Source of the DNA: Helicobacter canis
Lineage (GTDB): Bacteria > Campylobacterota > Campylobacteria > Campylobacterales > Helicobacteraceae
Reading direction: 5' to 3'
DNA length: 64,000 nucleotides
Assembly: GCF_008693005.1 (NCBI RefSeq)
Contig: NZ_VXKE01000019.1
Coordinates: forward strand, 1 to 64,000
Shown here: piece after piece, positions 18,121 to 26,398 of the stretch
How positions within the stretch are numbered: position 1 is the stretch's first letter
How the letters are laid out: every line of letters begins with the position of its first letter
Notes under the pieces: generated by a model
Database searches by the model: none
Seen by the model: the letters and a program-made list of their open reading frames with translations, nothing else
Told to the model about the DNA's origin: nothing
Made by a program: the position numbers and the translations under genes

Positions 18121-18906
18121 CTAGCCTTTCACATCTAACAGGCAGAGTGAAGAGAGAGAAAACAGCTCCTTGGGCGTATTTGCGCTAGAGATTTGCACGC
18201 TATCAAGCCCTAGCTCATCGCTATGCTCTTGCAAGATTTCTTCCACGCGCTCATTCATCACAGCAAGCTGCGCGCACAGCCTTGCTTCATTGTTCGCACC
18301 CTTGGGGGAGACCTCTTGCCAAATAGAGCCGCTAATTGGTCCAAGTCGCGGGAAAATCGCGTAAAAATCCAGCGCATTGCGTGATTTTTTAGGACAGAGC
18401 TGCAAGAGCTGGTCCTTGCCATCTTCACTTACTACAAGCGATAAAACACCTTGCGCAAGAGAGAGTGCTAGGAATGCCAGCTCCTTAAAATCCTCCTTAT
18501 GCGCCGCATTGGCAAGCTGGGAGAGTAGAAAGTCTTTAAGCTCTTGGGTAAATGCCTTGGGATTTGCGGTAAGCAGGCTTAGATCCTGCGCATTAAGCTT
18601 TAGGGGCATATTTTTCACTAGCTCATCGATGTCTGGCTTTTTCACAAGCTTGCTTATCACAATCTGCCCTGCGTGGTTGCTTTGCATATTTGCCCAGTAG
18701 CTTTTGCCCACTTCAAGCTTGGTGTGCGAGGTGGTTTGCAAGGTGGTGTTCCCAAGCTTTAGGAGATAGGAGCTACCTTGTGATTTGGCTAGGACTTTTA
18801 GCAAGATGGGGAGATTGGCATTAAAGTGCTTTGTGCCTTTAGATTCTAGAGCAGAAGCTAGCTTGGGAGCTGCTAGCTTGTCGATCTGGCTAAGCTTGTT
18901 AAGCAT
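18121..18906 (-). CDS. Conserved hypothetical protein, coaBC-linked
   Basis: Function not recognised. 261 residues, soluble, no signal peptide or membrane helix, rich in Leu/Ala/Lys, with a beta-strand-rich segment LLKLGNTTLQTTSHTKLEVG in the first third and a helical centre. The middle vaguely resembles the core of flagellar hook-length proteins, but this is weak. The start overlaps the end of coaBC by 8 bp, so it is very probably co-transcribed and translationally coupled. Confidence 0.7.
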   Translation of the reverse strand: MLNKLSQIDKLAAPKLASALESKGTKHFNANLPILLKVLAKSQGSSYLLKLGNTTLQTTSHTKLEVGKSYWANMQSNHAGQIVISKLVKKPDIDELVKNMPLKLNAQDLSLLTANPKAFTQELKDFLLSQLANAAHKEDFKELAFLALSLAQGVLSLVVSEDGKDQLLQLCPKKSRNALDFYAIFPRLGPISGSIWQEVSPKGANNEARLCAQLAVMNERVEEILQEHSDELGLDSVQISSANTPKELFSLSSLCLLDVKG

Positions 18907-20278
18907 TAGATTCTAGGTGTTCTAGGCTAGCTTTGATAAAGCTAGCGATCTCATAGCTTAGAGCAAGCTTGGTGCTATGGGGGAGAGTGCGCGCGCTAGA
19001 GTCTTGCAGGCTTTGGCGATTGAGTAAGGTGAAGGCATTGTGGCTTGCACCAAATGGGCTAGAATCTAGCGTGTTTAGGCATACGATCTCGCAATCTTTA
19101 CCGCCATTTTCACGGGGTAAGAGCATAGCCCTAGCACTACTAAGCCCTATTTCAAGCGAGTCTTCAGCCTTAAAGCCCACTTTGACAAAGTCGCTAGAAT
19201 CTAAGCTTGCTAAGATGTCTTGGGTAGGCTCTAGGGCTAGGTGTAGCTGCGTGGTTTTAGACTTTTTGATCTTGCTAGTGGCTCTGTATTTTGGCGCGAA
19301 GTCTGCTAGAGCTGCCGCCATAAGGAGGATCGCACGCTGCTTGCTATGCTTTTTGCGCTGCTTGTTAAGGCGCAAAAGTGCTTGCTTGTAGTCATCATTG
19401 CTACGCACTTGCTCTACTTCTATGGCTTTAGGCAGTGGAGTGGGGAAGCTACTGCTAATAAGCCTAACGCGCGCGCCAAGCGTGTAGAGCGCGATAGCTA
19501 GCGCACTAGCTTGCAAGCCGCTAGAGTGGTTGGTGATCGCGCGCACAGGATCAAGCATAGCACTAGCCCCGCCACCTGTGATATATACTTCTCTATCAAG
19601 CCAGAATCTATCTGCCTTGCTTGCTTTAAGCAGGGCGAACACTAGCTCATCAACATCTGCTAGCGCGCCTATGCCTTTTGTGTTGCACGCTAGTAGGGCA
19701 CTTTTTGGTTCTATGATTTGTATGCCCATTGCTGCAAGGGTGGTGAGATTGGCTTGAGTTTGTTTAGATTCTAGCATAGCGGTATTCATCGCTGGGGCGC
19801 ATAAAATAGGCGCGCTTGTGGCAAGTAGCGTTTGGGTGAGAAGATTATCTGCTATGCCGTGGGCGAGTTTGGCAATCGAGCTAGCAGTGGCAGGAGCTAG
19901 GATACATAAATCCGCCCATTTGGCATAGGCTATGTGGTTGCAAGAGTGCGGGCGATCTGCCTTGCTAGAGCTAGAATCTAGCTTTTGCACGCTTGTGTCC
20001 ATAGTGCTCCACTCTTCGCTATGCTCGCATAAGACTTTGTTGTGCGTGATTGCCTCAAAGCTTAGGGGTGTGATGAATCTTTGCGCGCTTTGGCTCATCA
20101 CCACTGCCACTTGCGCACCAAGCTTTTTAAGCATACTTGCTAGCTCCAGAGCTTTATACGCAGCGATAGAGCCGCTGACACAAAGTAGGATATTGCTATG
20201 CAAGGGGGTCTGCTCTAAAAGCTCAGCAAGCGTGCTAGGCTTTGCACTTGGGGCTACAATTTGACTATCCAGCATCAC
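18899..20278 (-). CDS. coaBC: Bifunctional phosphopantothenoylcysteine decarboxylase/phosphopantothenate-cysteine ligase
   Basis: Catalyses steps 2 and 3 of coenzyme A synthesis. The CoaC flavoprotein half shows CVSGSIAAYKALEL, the active-site neighbourhood ITHNKVL, LAPATASSIAKLAHGIADNLLT and the substrate-clamp PAMNTAM. The CoaB half begins near DREVYITGGGASAMLDPVRAITNHSSG and contains LMAAALADFAPKY with a lysine-rich region. 459 residues, slightly long because of Ser/Lys-rich insertions. The second codon is also ATG. Solo start about 60 bp from the neighbouring methyltransferase; overlaps the downstream hypothetical gene. Confidence 0.93.
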   Translation of the reverse strand: MMLDSQIVAPSAKPSTLAELLEQTPLHSNILLCVSGSIAAYKALELASMLKKLGAQVAVVMSQSAQRFITPLSFEAITHNKVLCEHSEEWSTMDTSVQKLDSSSSKADRPHSCNHIAYAKWADLCILAPATASSIAKLAHGIADNLLTQTLLATSAPILCAPAMNTAMLESKQTQANLTTLAAMGIQIIEPKSALLACNTKGIGALADVDELVFALLKASKADRFWLDREVYITGGGASAMLDPVRAITNHSSGLQASALAIALYTLGARVRLISSSFPTPLPKAIEVEQVRSNDDYKQALLRLNKQRKKHSKQRAILLMAAALADFAPKYRATSKIKKSKTTQLHLALEPTQDILASLDSSDFVKVGFKAEDSLEIGLSSARAMLLPRENGGKDCEIVCLNTLDSSPFGASHNAFTLLNRQSLQDSSARTLPHSTKLALSYEIASFIKASLEHLESNA

Positions 20279-20338
20279 AATCCTTATATAAGAGCACTTT
20301 GGAAGTGTGCATTGTAGCCGATTTTGGCAATGTTTGGG

Positions 20339-21293
20339 CTAGCTCTTAGGTGTGGGATTTGGGAAAATCACTGGAATATCGGCTTTATTAGCAGAGCAGG
20401 GGCTATCAAGCGCGATACTAGCCAAGCCAGAGACTAAGCGCGCATCGCTTGGCACAAGGTCATTGCGCAGATAGCTTATCTCTAAAGAGTGGCAAAAGGG
20501 ATAGGCTATGCTATCAATCACACCAAGGCAAATGCCTGCGCAGTTGTTGTAGTGCGTATGGATAGGGGTGAAGTGCTCCCTTAGCTTCTCTAGCACGCGC
20601 AAGCGTAGAATGCTGCCTTGTAAATCATCTGGATCGCACCCGTGGAACTCAAAGATAATTTGAGCAAATGCCAAAAGATCCTGCATAACAATCGCATCTA
20701 AAATCTCCCATTCGGCATTTTCTATATCACACTGCAGGATATTATGCGCGCTAGGATCTAGCTTAGATTCTGCTAGAATCCGCGCTAGGCTTATAGTGCT
20801 AGCATCATCGCTTACACCGACAAAGGCTTTGTAAAAGTGGATATTTGGGTGATTGGGGTAGGGCGTGTCATCAATAGAGCCATCAAACTCTAGCACTGTA
20901 TAGCCCTTATCTGCCATCTCTAAATCCCAAGGCGCATAATGCGATACACCAAGTGAGATAGCTATGGGCTTCTCTAGGCTAGAATCTAGCTTTTGCGGGG
21001 GGGGGGGGAAGAAGCATACAATATCCGCCATCGCCTGCACCACCTATGCGCACGATTTCTAAGCTAGGGGAGCGCACAGGCTGGATTAGCGTGAAGTAGG
21101 AGTTGAGATTTTGTAGATGTGCGATTGTGCGCACACGCGATTTCACGCAGCGGCTATATGCGCGGCAGATGTCTGGGTGTGTTTGTGTGTGGGCAATGAG
21201 TGTGCTACAAGCTTGGTAGAAGAGAGCTTTGTCTTTAGGGCTAGTTTGAAGCTTGCGTAGGTGAAGTTCGCCCATCGGCGGATAACTTTCCAT
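20339..21293 (-). CDS. FkbM-family methyltransferase, phase-variable, out of frame as read
   Basis: Two open frames form one SAM-dependent methyltransferase. The N-terminal part ends IVRIGGAGDGGYCML (SAM-binding glycine loop) and the C-terminal part contains VLEFDGSIDD and LQCDIENAEWEILD, typical of FkbM methyltransferases that modify surface sugars. They are joined at a C12 tract (20997-21008, minus strand). Twelve Cs lead to AKARF and a stop; eleven or fourteen would restore one frame (317 residues with eleven). So the gene is OFF in this reading. The start is uncertain: an ATG at 21325 has a good AAGGA but is in another frame, whereas the in-frame ATG at 21293 lacks one. Confidence 0.75.
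20997..21008 (-). repeat. Poly-C tract (C12 on the coding strand), contingency locus
   Basis: Twelve G on the plus strand. Both flanking frames translate the tract as proline, and the count is confirmed by both reading frames. Lengths of 11 or 14 give a continuous methyltransferase. Confidence 0.9.
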
Positions 21294-21434
21294 AAGCTAT
21301 CAAGCTTGTGTGATAGATCTTGCATAGGAGTCCTTGAGGTTTCTTTATGATTCTTTGAGAGCTTGTATTGTAGTGTGTGCGGGATAAGAGCTGGCTTAGA
21401 ATCTAGGGCTTGCGGAGGAGCAACTTAAACGCGT

Positions 21435-21545
21435 AGGCTTTGGGGCTAAAAATGGCGATTACTGCGGCGAGCCTGCAGTTACGCACGCCCAAGTGCGCGC
21501 CTTTGACTCGCCTTGCAAAGCCCCATTTTTATCACCCAAATCCAA
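21435..21545. repeat. Long hairpin repeat, copy 7
   Basis: GGGGCTAAAAATGGCGATTAC ... CAGTTACGCACGCCCAAGTG ... CTTGCAAAGCCCCATTTTT: almost identical to the copy embedded in the GT-C gene at 4490-4615. That identity is the clearest proof that the in-gene block is a dispersed element. Confidence 0.85.
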
Positions 21546-21628
21546 CCGCGAGCAAGTTATTCTAGAATCTACTTTTTAGCTCCCAATGTTAGCTCCGCAA
21601 TCCTAAGAAGAAGAACATCAGGCTTCCT

Positions 21629-21690
21629 TGTCATTGCGAGACACTACGCCAGCAGTGGCGTGGCAAAGCGTAGTTTCTTTGGTAGTCCAT
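21629..21690. repeat. REP-like repeat
   Basis: TTGTCATTGCGAGACACTAC, palindromic centre GCCAGCAGTGGC, GTGGCAAAGCGTAGTTTCTT and TAGTCCAT. Inverted relatives with the same tail occur at 39383-39448 and 51773-51840. Confidence 0.8.
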
Positions 21691-21802
21691 AATAAAAGCT
21701 AGAATCTAGCCTGTGTTTTAGGTGTGGATTTATGGGTAGGATTAGTAGTGCTAGAATTTAGCTTTATTAAAGTATGATTGCTAAAAGATTTTAAGGCAGA
21801 GT

Positions 21803-23119
21803 ATGTCCTACACTTACGCACAAAAAGCGCGCAAGATTCTCCGTATAGCTGTGCCCTCTGGCGCGAACTCCTTGCTTGATATTATAATGCTAGCTCTTGG
21901 TATGTTCTTTATGGGCAAATTTGGTGAAGAATATTTAGTGGCATTATCGGTGAGCATGCAGTTTGTGATGCTGTTTTTTGCCATCAATGCGGTGTTTTAT
22001 ATCGGCACAAATGCACAAATCTCTAGGCTTTATGGCGCGCGCGATGAAGTAGCGGCAAAGAGAGTCTTTAGCACGCTTATCACACTCTGTCTTGTGTGTG
22101 CGCTGCCACTTTTGGGGCTTGCTAGTGCGCTTGTTATGCCATTTATCGCGTGGATGGATATAAGCGATGGCTCTAGCGCGCTTACGGCGAAGTTTTTGTA
22201 TATCGTGGTTTGGACACTTCCCACAATGCTGCTAAAAAACATCATCACCTCCGCTTTTGCAGCCATTGGCGATACGCTTAGTGTATTTCTCGTGCGTCTT
22301 GCTACGACGGCATTTTGCTTGCTGGCAAATGTCGCGCTTATTTTTTGGGCTGGGCTAGATATTGTGGGTGCAGCACTTGCTAGTGTGCTTACTAGCGTGC
22401 TAGAGCTTGTGATTTTCGCACTGCTTGTGTGGAAAAGGGGGCAGTTTTTCTCCGCCAAAAAGCCTATGCTTGTGGGAGAGTATGTGCGCGTGGGGCTATC
22501 TGTGGGCATACCTGCTGGGGTTGAGCGATTATTGACCCTTGGGTCTTTAGTGCTTACGACAAAGTTTATCGCAGGCTTTGGAGATTTGGCAGTAGCGGGC
22601 AGCCAAATTGGCGCGCGGATAGAGGCGTTTGCCTTTATGCCTGGGTTTGGGTTTATGGTCGCAGCTATGGCTTTGACAGGGCAGAGTCTTGGGGCAAATC
22701 GCATAGAAGTGGCAAGAGATTTGCATAAGACTATCTTGCAGATTTCGTGCGTGGTTATGGGGGTGCTTGGCGTGCTTATGGCGGTGTTTGCAGCTCCTTT
22801 GAGCGAGATTTTTTACCGCGATGAAGAGGTGGTAAAAATCGCTGTGTGGTATTTGCTAGCAGTTGGCTTCTCGCAAGTGCCTTTGGTGGTGGTGTTTGTG
22901 CTTGATGGTGTGCTGCGGGGTGCTGGGATCACAAACCTTAGCTTGCTAATCAACGCCCTTAGCATTTGGTGTGCGCGTATCGCGCCGATGTGGCTAGGCA
23001 TAGAGCTTGGGCTGCCTTTGTGGTGGGTGTTTGTGATGATTTTTGTAGAGACTTATATCCGTGCTTTGGTGTTTTATATCGTGTATAAAAGGGGCTATTG
23101 GCAGGTGAAAAAGCTTTAA
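21803..23119 (+). CDS. MATE family efflux transporter
   Basis: 438 residues with twelve predicted membrane helices. The N-terminal RIAVPSGANSLLDIIMLALGMFFMGKFGEEYLVALSVS fits the MATE family, as does the second half with AGVERLLTLGSLVLTTKFIAGFGDLAVAGSQIGARIEAFAFMPGFGFMVAAMALTGQSLGA. MATE proteins export cationic drugs or metabolites using Na+ or H+ gradients; the substrate cannot be told. The ATG follows AAGGCAGAGT. Stands alone between a repeat spacer and ferritin. Confidence 0.88.
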   Translation: MSYTYAQKARKILRIAVPSGANSLLDIIMLALGMFFMGKFGEEYLVALSVSMQFVMLFFAINAVFYIGTNAQISRLYGARDEVAAKRVFSTLITLCLVCALPLLGLASALVMPFIAWMDISDGSSALTAKFLYIVVWTLPTMLLKNIITSAFAAIGDTLSVFLVRLATTAFCLLANVALIFWAGLDIVGAALASVLTSVLELVIFALLVWKRGQFFSAKKPMLVGEYVRVGLSVGIPAGVERLLTLGSLVLTTKFIAGFGDLAVAGSQIGARIEAFAFMPGFGFMVAAMALTGQSLGANRIEVARDLHKTILQISCVVMGVLGVLMAVFAAPLSEIFYRDEEVVKIAVWYLLAVGFSQVPLVVVFVLDGVLRGAGITNLSLLINALSIWCARIAPMWLGIELGLPLWWVFVMIFVETYIRALVFYIVYKRGYWQVKKL

Positions 23120-23169
23120 TACTTGCGCACTCTCGCGCGATTGCAGTTGGCTTTTCTCACTTTTTTATA

Positions 23170-23206
23170 AATTATAAGAATGATTTAAGAATTTTCACTT
23201 ATAATT
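23170..23206 (+). promoter_or_regulatory. Ferritin promoter with inverted repeat, possible Fur operator
   Basis: AATTATAAG (23170-23178) and CTTATAATT (23198-23206) form a perfect 9-bp inverted repeat separated by 19 bp. The right arm contains TATAAT (23200-23205), a likely -10 box about 35 bp before the ferritin ATG. In H. pylori the homologous pfr promoter is repressed by iron-free Fur; this AT-rich repeat overlapping the -10 box would suit such control (inference). Confidence 0.5.
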
Positions 23207-23240
23207 CCCAGAATCCACTTAAAAATGAAAAGGAGCTACA

Positions 23241-23735
23241 ATGCTATCAAAAGAGGTTATCGCGCGTCTAAACGACCAAGTCGCTAAGGAAATGTTCGCT
23301 TCAAATTTGTATTTGAGTATGAGCTCTTGGTGCTATACGCACCGCTTCGATGGGGCTGGGGCGTTTTTGTTCGAGCACGCAGGACAGGAGAGTGAGCACG
23401 CAAAAAGGCTTATCACCTACCTAAATGAGACAGACTCTAATCTCAAGCTACAAGCGATCAAAGAGCCAGAATCTAGCTTTGCAAGCTTGCTTGATGTTTT
23501 TACACAAACTTATGAGCACGAGGTTGGTATCACGCAGTCTATCAATGAGCTTGTGGATTTTACGCTAGCACAAAAGGACTTCTCTACCTTTAACTTCTTG
23601 CAATGGTATGTCGCCGAGCAGCACGAAGAAGAAGCACTATTCCGCGGTATTGTGGATAAAATCAAGCTTGTAGGCGATAGTGGCAATAGCTTATATCTTG
23701 TCGATCAATACATTAAAACTCTGCTTGGCAAATAG
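23241..23735 (+). CDS. ftn: Non-heme ferritin
   Basis: Stores iron as a 24-mer. The 164-residue protein carries the ferroxidase residues in expected contexts: E17 in AKEMFASNLYLSMSSW, the ExxH pair in HAGQESEHAKR, and QWYVAEQHEEEALF in the fourth helix. Length and sequence match bacterial FtnA/Pfr. AAAAGGAGC is the ribosome-binding site. The upstream inverted repeat suggests metal-dependent control. Confidence 0.95.
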   Translation: MLSKEVIARLNDQVAKEMFASNLYLSMSSWCYTHRFDGAGAFLFEHAGQESEHAKRLITYLNETDSNLKLQAIKEPESSFASLLDVFTQTYEHEVGITQSINELVDFTLAQKDFSTFNFLQWYVAEQHEEEALFRGIVDKIKLVGDSGNSLYLVDQYIKTLLGK

Positions 23736-23896
23736 GCTTGGCAGGCTGGTCTCCGCGTCTTTGGGCGGGGGCTAAACCCTAGAATCTAGCTTCATTATTT
23801 ATCTCTTTCTACTTTCACGCTGATTTTATCTTGCTCCACTATACTTGCAGTGTTTATGGATTTTTCTATAAACTACACCACTTTAAAGGATTGAAA

Positions 23897-24361
23897 ATGA
23901 CCACATTGCGATCGATTATCGTAGCGACAAGTTTTGTGGCTTGTGGGTTTAGCACAAGCTTTGGCGCGGATTTTAGCAAGCTAGATGATGCGGCGTTGGT
24001 AAAGAAAGTCGCAAGCCTAAGTGCGCAAGATGAGCCAGAGTTTGTAATGGAAGTGCATAAGCGACTAAAGGCAAAAGACGAGCCGCAGGCGAAAGCATTT
24101 AGAGACGCTATCCACCAAGCACGCAAAGCCGCGCACGATAAGCTATCTAAAGAGCAGCGACAAAGCCGCGCAGTAGAAGCGTGCAAGGCTATGCAGAAAA
24201 AGACAGATTCTATGAGTGGCAAGGAGATTAGAGAAGCGGGGCTGAAAATCCACGCCGACTGCGAGAGGCTAAAAGAGTCCAAACGCAAAGAGCCAAAATG
24301 CCACAATCATAAAGATAAGCCCAAAGAAAAGCCTAGCGATAAGCCCAAAAAGGACAAATAG
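23897..24361 (+). CDS. DUF1104-like periplasmic protein
   Basis: 154 residues: signal peptide (about 1-22, SIIVATSFVACGFSTSFGA), a helical, highly charged central region beginning DFSKLDDAALVKKVASLSAQDEPEFVMEVHKRL, one Cys pair, and a Lys/Pro-rich tail. The layout matches DUF1104 proteins of Helicobacter and Campylobacter, whose function is poorly defined. The ATG at 23897 is chosen because AAAGGA lies 6 bases upstream; the longer frame lacks this. It stops 4 bp before the response regulator gene, so it probably belongs to that operon and could be a sensor partner or target. Confidence 0.75.
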   Translation: MTTLRSIIVATSFVACGFSTSFGADFSKLDDAALVKKVASLSAQDEPEFVMEVHKRLKAKDEPQAKAFRDAIHQARKAAHDKLSKEQRQSRAVEACKAMQKKTDSMSGKEIREAGLKIHADCERLKESKRKEPKCHNHKDKPKEKPSDKPKKDK

Positions 24362-24365
24362 CACA

Positions 24366-25082
24366 ATGGCAGCAAAACTCCTGCTTGTAGAAGATGATGT
24401 CCTGCTCTCTAGTATGCTTACTTCTATTTTGCAGGAGAAGGGCTTTAGCGTGTGCTTATGCGAAGATGTGCAAAGTGCTATGGAAAAGGGCTATGAAGAG
24501 CATTTTGACCTCTATATCTTTGATGTAAAGCTCCCAAGCGGTGATGTGCAAAAAGTGGATTCTAGGGCAGATTCTAGCCTAGAGTCCAATGGCTTTACTC
24601 TCCTGCGCTATCTACGCGAAGCTGGCAAAACTAGCCCTGCGATTATGCTCACTTCTCTCGCCCAAGCTAGCGATGTCAAAGAGGGCTTTGAGTCTGGCTG
24701 TGATGATTATATCCGCAAGCCTTTTGATGTAGAAGAGCTGCTGCTGCGTATCAACTCCTTGCTAAAGCGACCATTTTACCACCAAGACTCTCCCACAATC
24801 ACGCTGCATAACGGCGTGCGCTTTGACTGCATACAAAAGACGCTCTACTCCCCACAAGGCGAGCTAATCGCGCTGACAAACAAAGAGCGCGAGCTTTTAG
24901 CCCTGCTTGTGCAAAAAAGAGGGCAGTTTGTCTCTCAAGATGAGATATTTGAGCGCGTATGGAGCTATGATGAGAGTCCTACAAGTATGGCACTGCGCGT
25001 ATATGTGAAAAACTTGCGCAAAATTTTGGGAAAAGAGAGCATTATCACCCAGCGATTTTGCGGCTACTGCTACAAGGCATAA
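24366..25082 (+). CDS. OmpR-family response regulator
   Basis: 238 residues. Receiver domain with acidic pair ED(9-11), phosphoacceptor Asp53 (LYIFDVKLPSG), Thr in MLTS and Lys in IRKPFD. Winged-helix DNA-binding domain from about residue 145, with TNKERELLALLVQKRGQFVS and ALRVYVKNLRKIL typical of OmpR/PhoB regulators. A Ser/Asp-rich insert (about 60-72, KVDSRADSSLESNG) in the receiver matches the frequent GATTCTAG motif. Starts 4 bp after the DUF1104 gene and is followed 2 bp later by its kinase. Confidence 0.92.
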   Translation: MAAKLLLVEDDVLLSSMLTSILQEKGFSVCLCEDVQSAMEKGYEEHFDLYIFDVKLPSGDVQKVDSRADSSLESNGFTLLRYLREAGKTSPAIMLTSLAQASDVKEGFESGCDDYIRKPFDVEELLLRINSLLKRPFYHQDSPTITLHNGVRFDCIQKTLYSPQGELIALTNKERELLALLVQKRGQFVSQDEIFERVWSYDESPTSMALRVYVKNLRKILGKESIITQRFCGYCYKA

Positions 25083-25084
25083 GA

Positions 25085-26398
25085 GTGCGCACAAATTTCT
25101 ATAAAAGCGTGAAATTTCATAAGAGTATTTTGTCTATCTTGGCATTGTATCTTGGCACAAGTATTGTGCTGCTTGGGGTGATATGCTTTGTGATGTATCA
25201 CAAAGGCTTGCAGAATCTTAAAGCCAACCAAATGGCGCAAATGCGCGATGACTCCATAAAAATCGCGGCAATTATCTATGAGCAAAAGGGCATAGAAAAT
25301 GCGATAGATGAGCTAGAAAGCGCGATAAATACGCCATTTGCGATTGTGGATTCTAGCGGTGGAGTTGTGTTTAGCACCATTGCGTTTGATATTGGCGCGA
25401 TCATAAGCGCATTAAAAACACAGCGTCCCGCACGCTTTGGGGAGCAATTTTTCATCGATCATCGATTTTTGCGCCATATTCCGCCCCCTAGTCAAAAATT
25501 CCCAAAAAAGATATTCCACTATGTCGATAGCCTGCATATCCGCATTATTTTGCAAGGCTACAATATCGATGATAGCTTCCCCCTGCTTGCGCCAAAGCCC
25601 ATAGAGCAGCTCTCTTTAGCCGCCATCGATGTCCCAAAAGAAGTGCGCAAGCTCAAGGTAGAAATTTGGCTCTACTTTGCCTGCGCCATTGTGCTTATGG
25701 GGATAATCGCCTACTACCTTACGCGCCTAGCCCTAGCACCCATACGAGAAAAAATCCAAACGCTTGAACGCTTCATTAAAGACTCCACACACGAGATCAA
25801 CACCCCACTTAGCGTGATTTTGATGAGTGTGCAGAGCTTTGATACCAAAAATCTTAGCGCGAGTAATCTCACTAAACTCCAGCATATCAAGCTCTCCGCC
25901 CAGAATCTCAACCACCTCTACCAGAATCTTATTTTCCTAAATTTTTACCAAGGCAAGGGCGTGATACAAAAGCTTGATATGCAGGGGCTTGTAGAGCGAA
26001 GATTGGAGTATTTTAGCGCGCTCTTTGCGCAAAAATCCCTTACCATTACCAAAGACCTAGCCCCAGCCTTTTTATACGCAAACTATGATGAAATCGTCAT
26101 TTTGCTTGATAATCTCCTAAGCAATGCGATGAAATACAACAAAAAGGGCGGGAGCATTTGCATAAGCCTTATGCGCAATGCAGAATCTAAATCCACTCTT
26201 ACTATCGCTGATAGCGGCTGCGGACTAGAGCCTAGCGAGATAGAGCAGATTTTCACACGCTATACACGCTACCACGAGAGCCAAGGCGGGTTTGGCATAG
26301 GGCTGTGCCTTGTGAAAGAAATCGCCACGCGCTATGGGATAGGCATTAGCGTGGAGAGTGAAGTGGGAGTGGGGAGTAGATTCTCTCTATCGTGGTAG
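25085..26398 (+). CDS. Sensor histidine kinase
   Basis: Partner of the preceding response regulator. The GTG at 25085, two bases after the regulator stop and 7 bases after AAGG, is the likely start (437 residues); an in-frame ATG lies inside the regulator gene. Membrane helices at about 16-38 and 193-217 flank a periplasmic sensor domain. The phosphoacceptor box is STHEINTPL with His236, then an N box DNLLSNAMKYN, G1 IADSGCGLEP and G2 GGFGIGLCLVKEI. The signal is unknown. Ends 12 bp inside the convergent GT9 gene. Confidence 0.9.
   Translation: MRTNFYKSVKFHKSILSILALYLGTSIVLLGVICFVMYHKGLQNLKANQMAQMRDDSIKIAAIIYEQKGIENAIDELESAINTPFAIVDSSGGVVFSTIAFDIGAIISALKTQRPARFGEQFFIDHRFLRHIPPPSQKFPKKIFHYVDSLHIRIILQGYNIDDSFPLLAPKPIEQLSLAAIDVPKEVRKLKVEIWLYFACAIVLMGIIAYYLTRLALAPIREKIQTLERFIKDSTHEINTPLSVILMSVQSFDTKNLSASNLTKLQHIKLSAQNLNHLYQNLIFLNFYQGKGVIQKLDMQGLVERRLEYFSALFAQKSLTITKDLAPAFLYANYDEIVILLDNLLSNAMKYNKKGGSICISLMRNAESKSTLTIADSGCGLEPSEIEQIFTRYTRYHESQGGFGIGLCLVKEIATRYGIGISVESEVGVGSRFSLSW

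Larger units (their letters stand above)
21294..21802. other. Spacer with repeats
   Basis: No gene seen. It contains a hairpin element (21435-21545) and a REP-like unit (21629-21690), and the promoter zone of the MATE transporter. A possible 5-prime end of the methyltransferase (ATG 21325) lies at its left edge. Confidence 0.6.
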
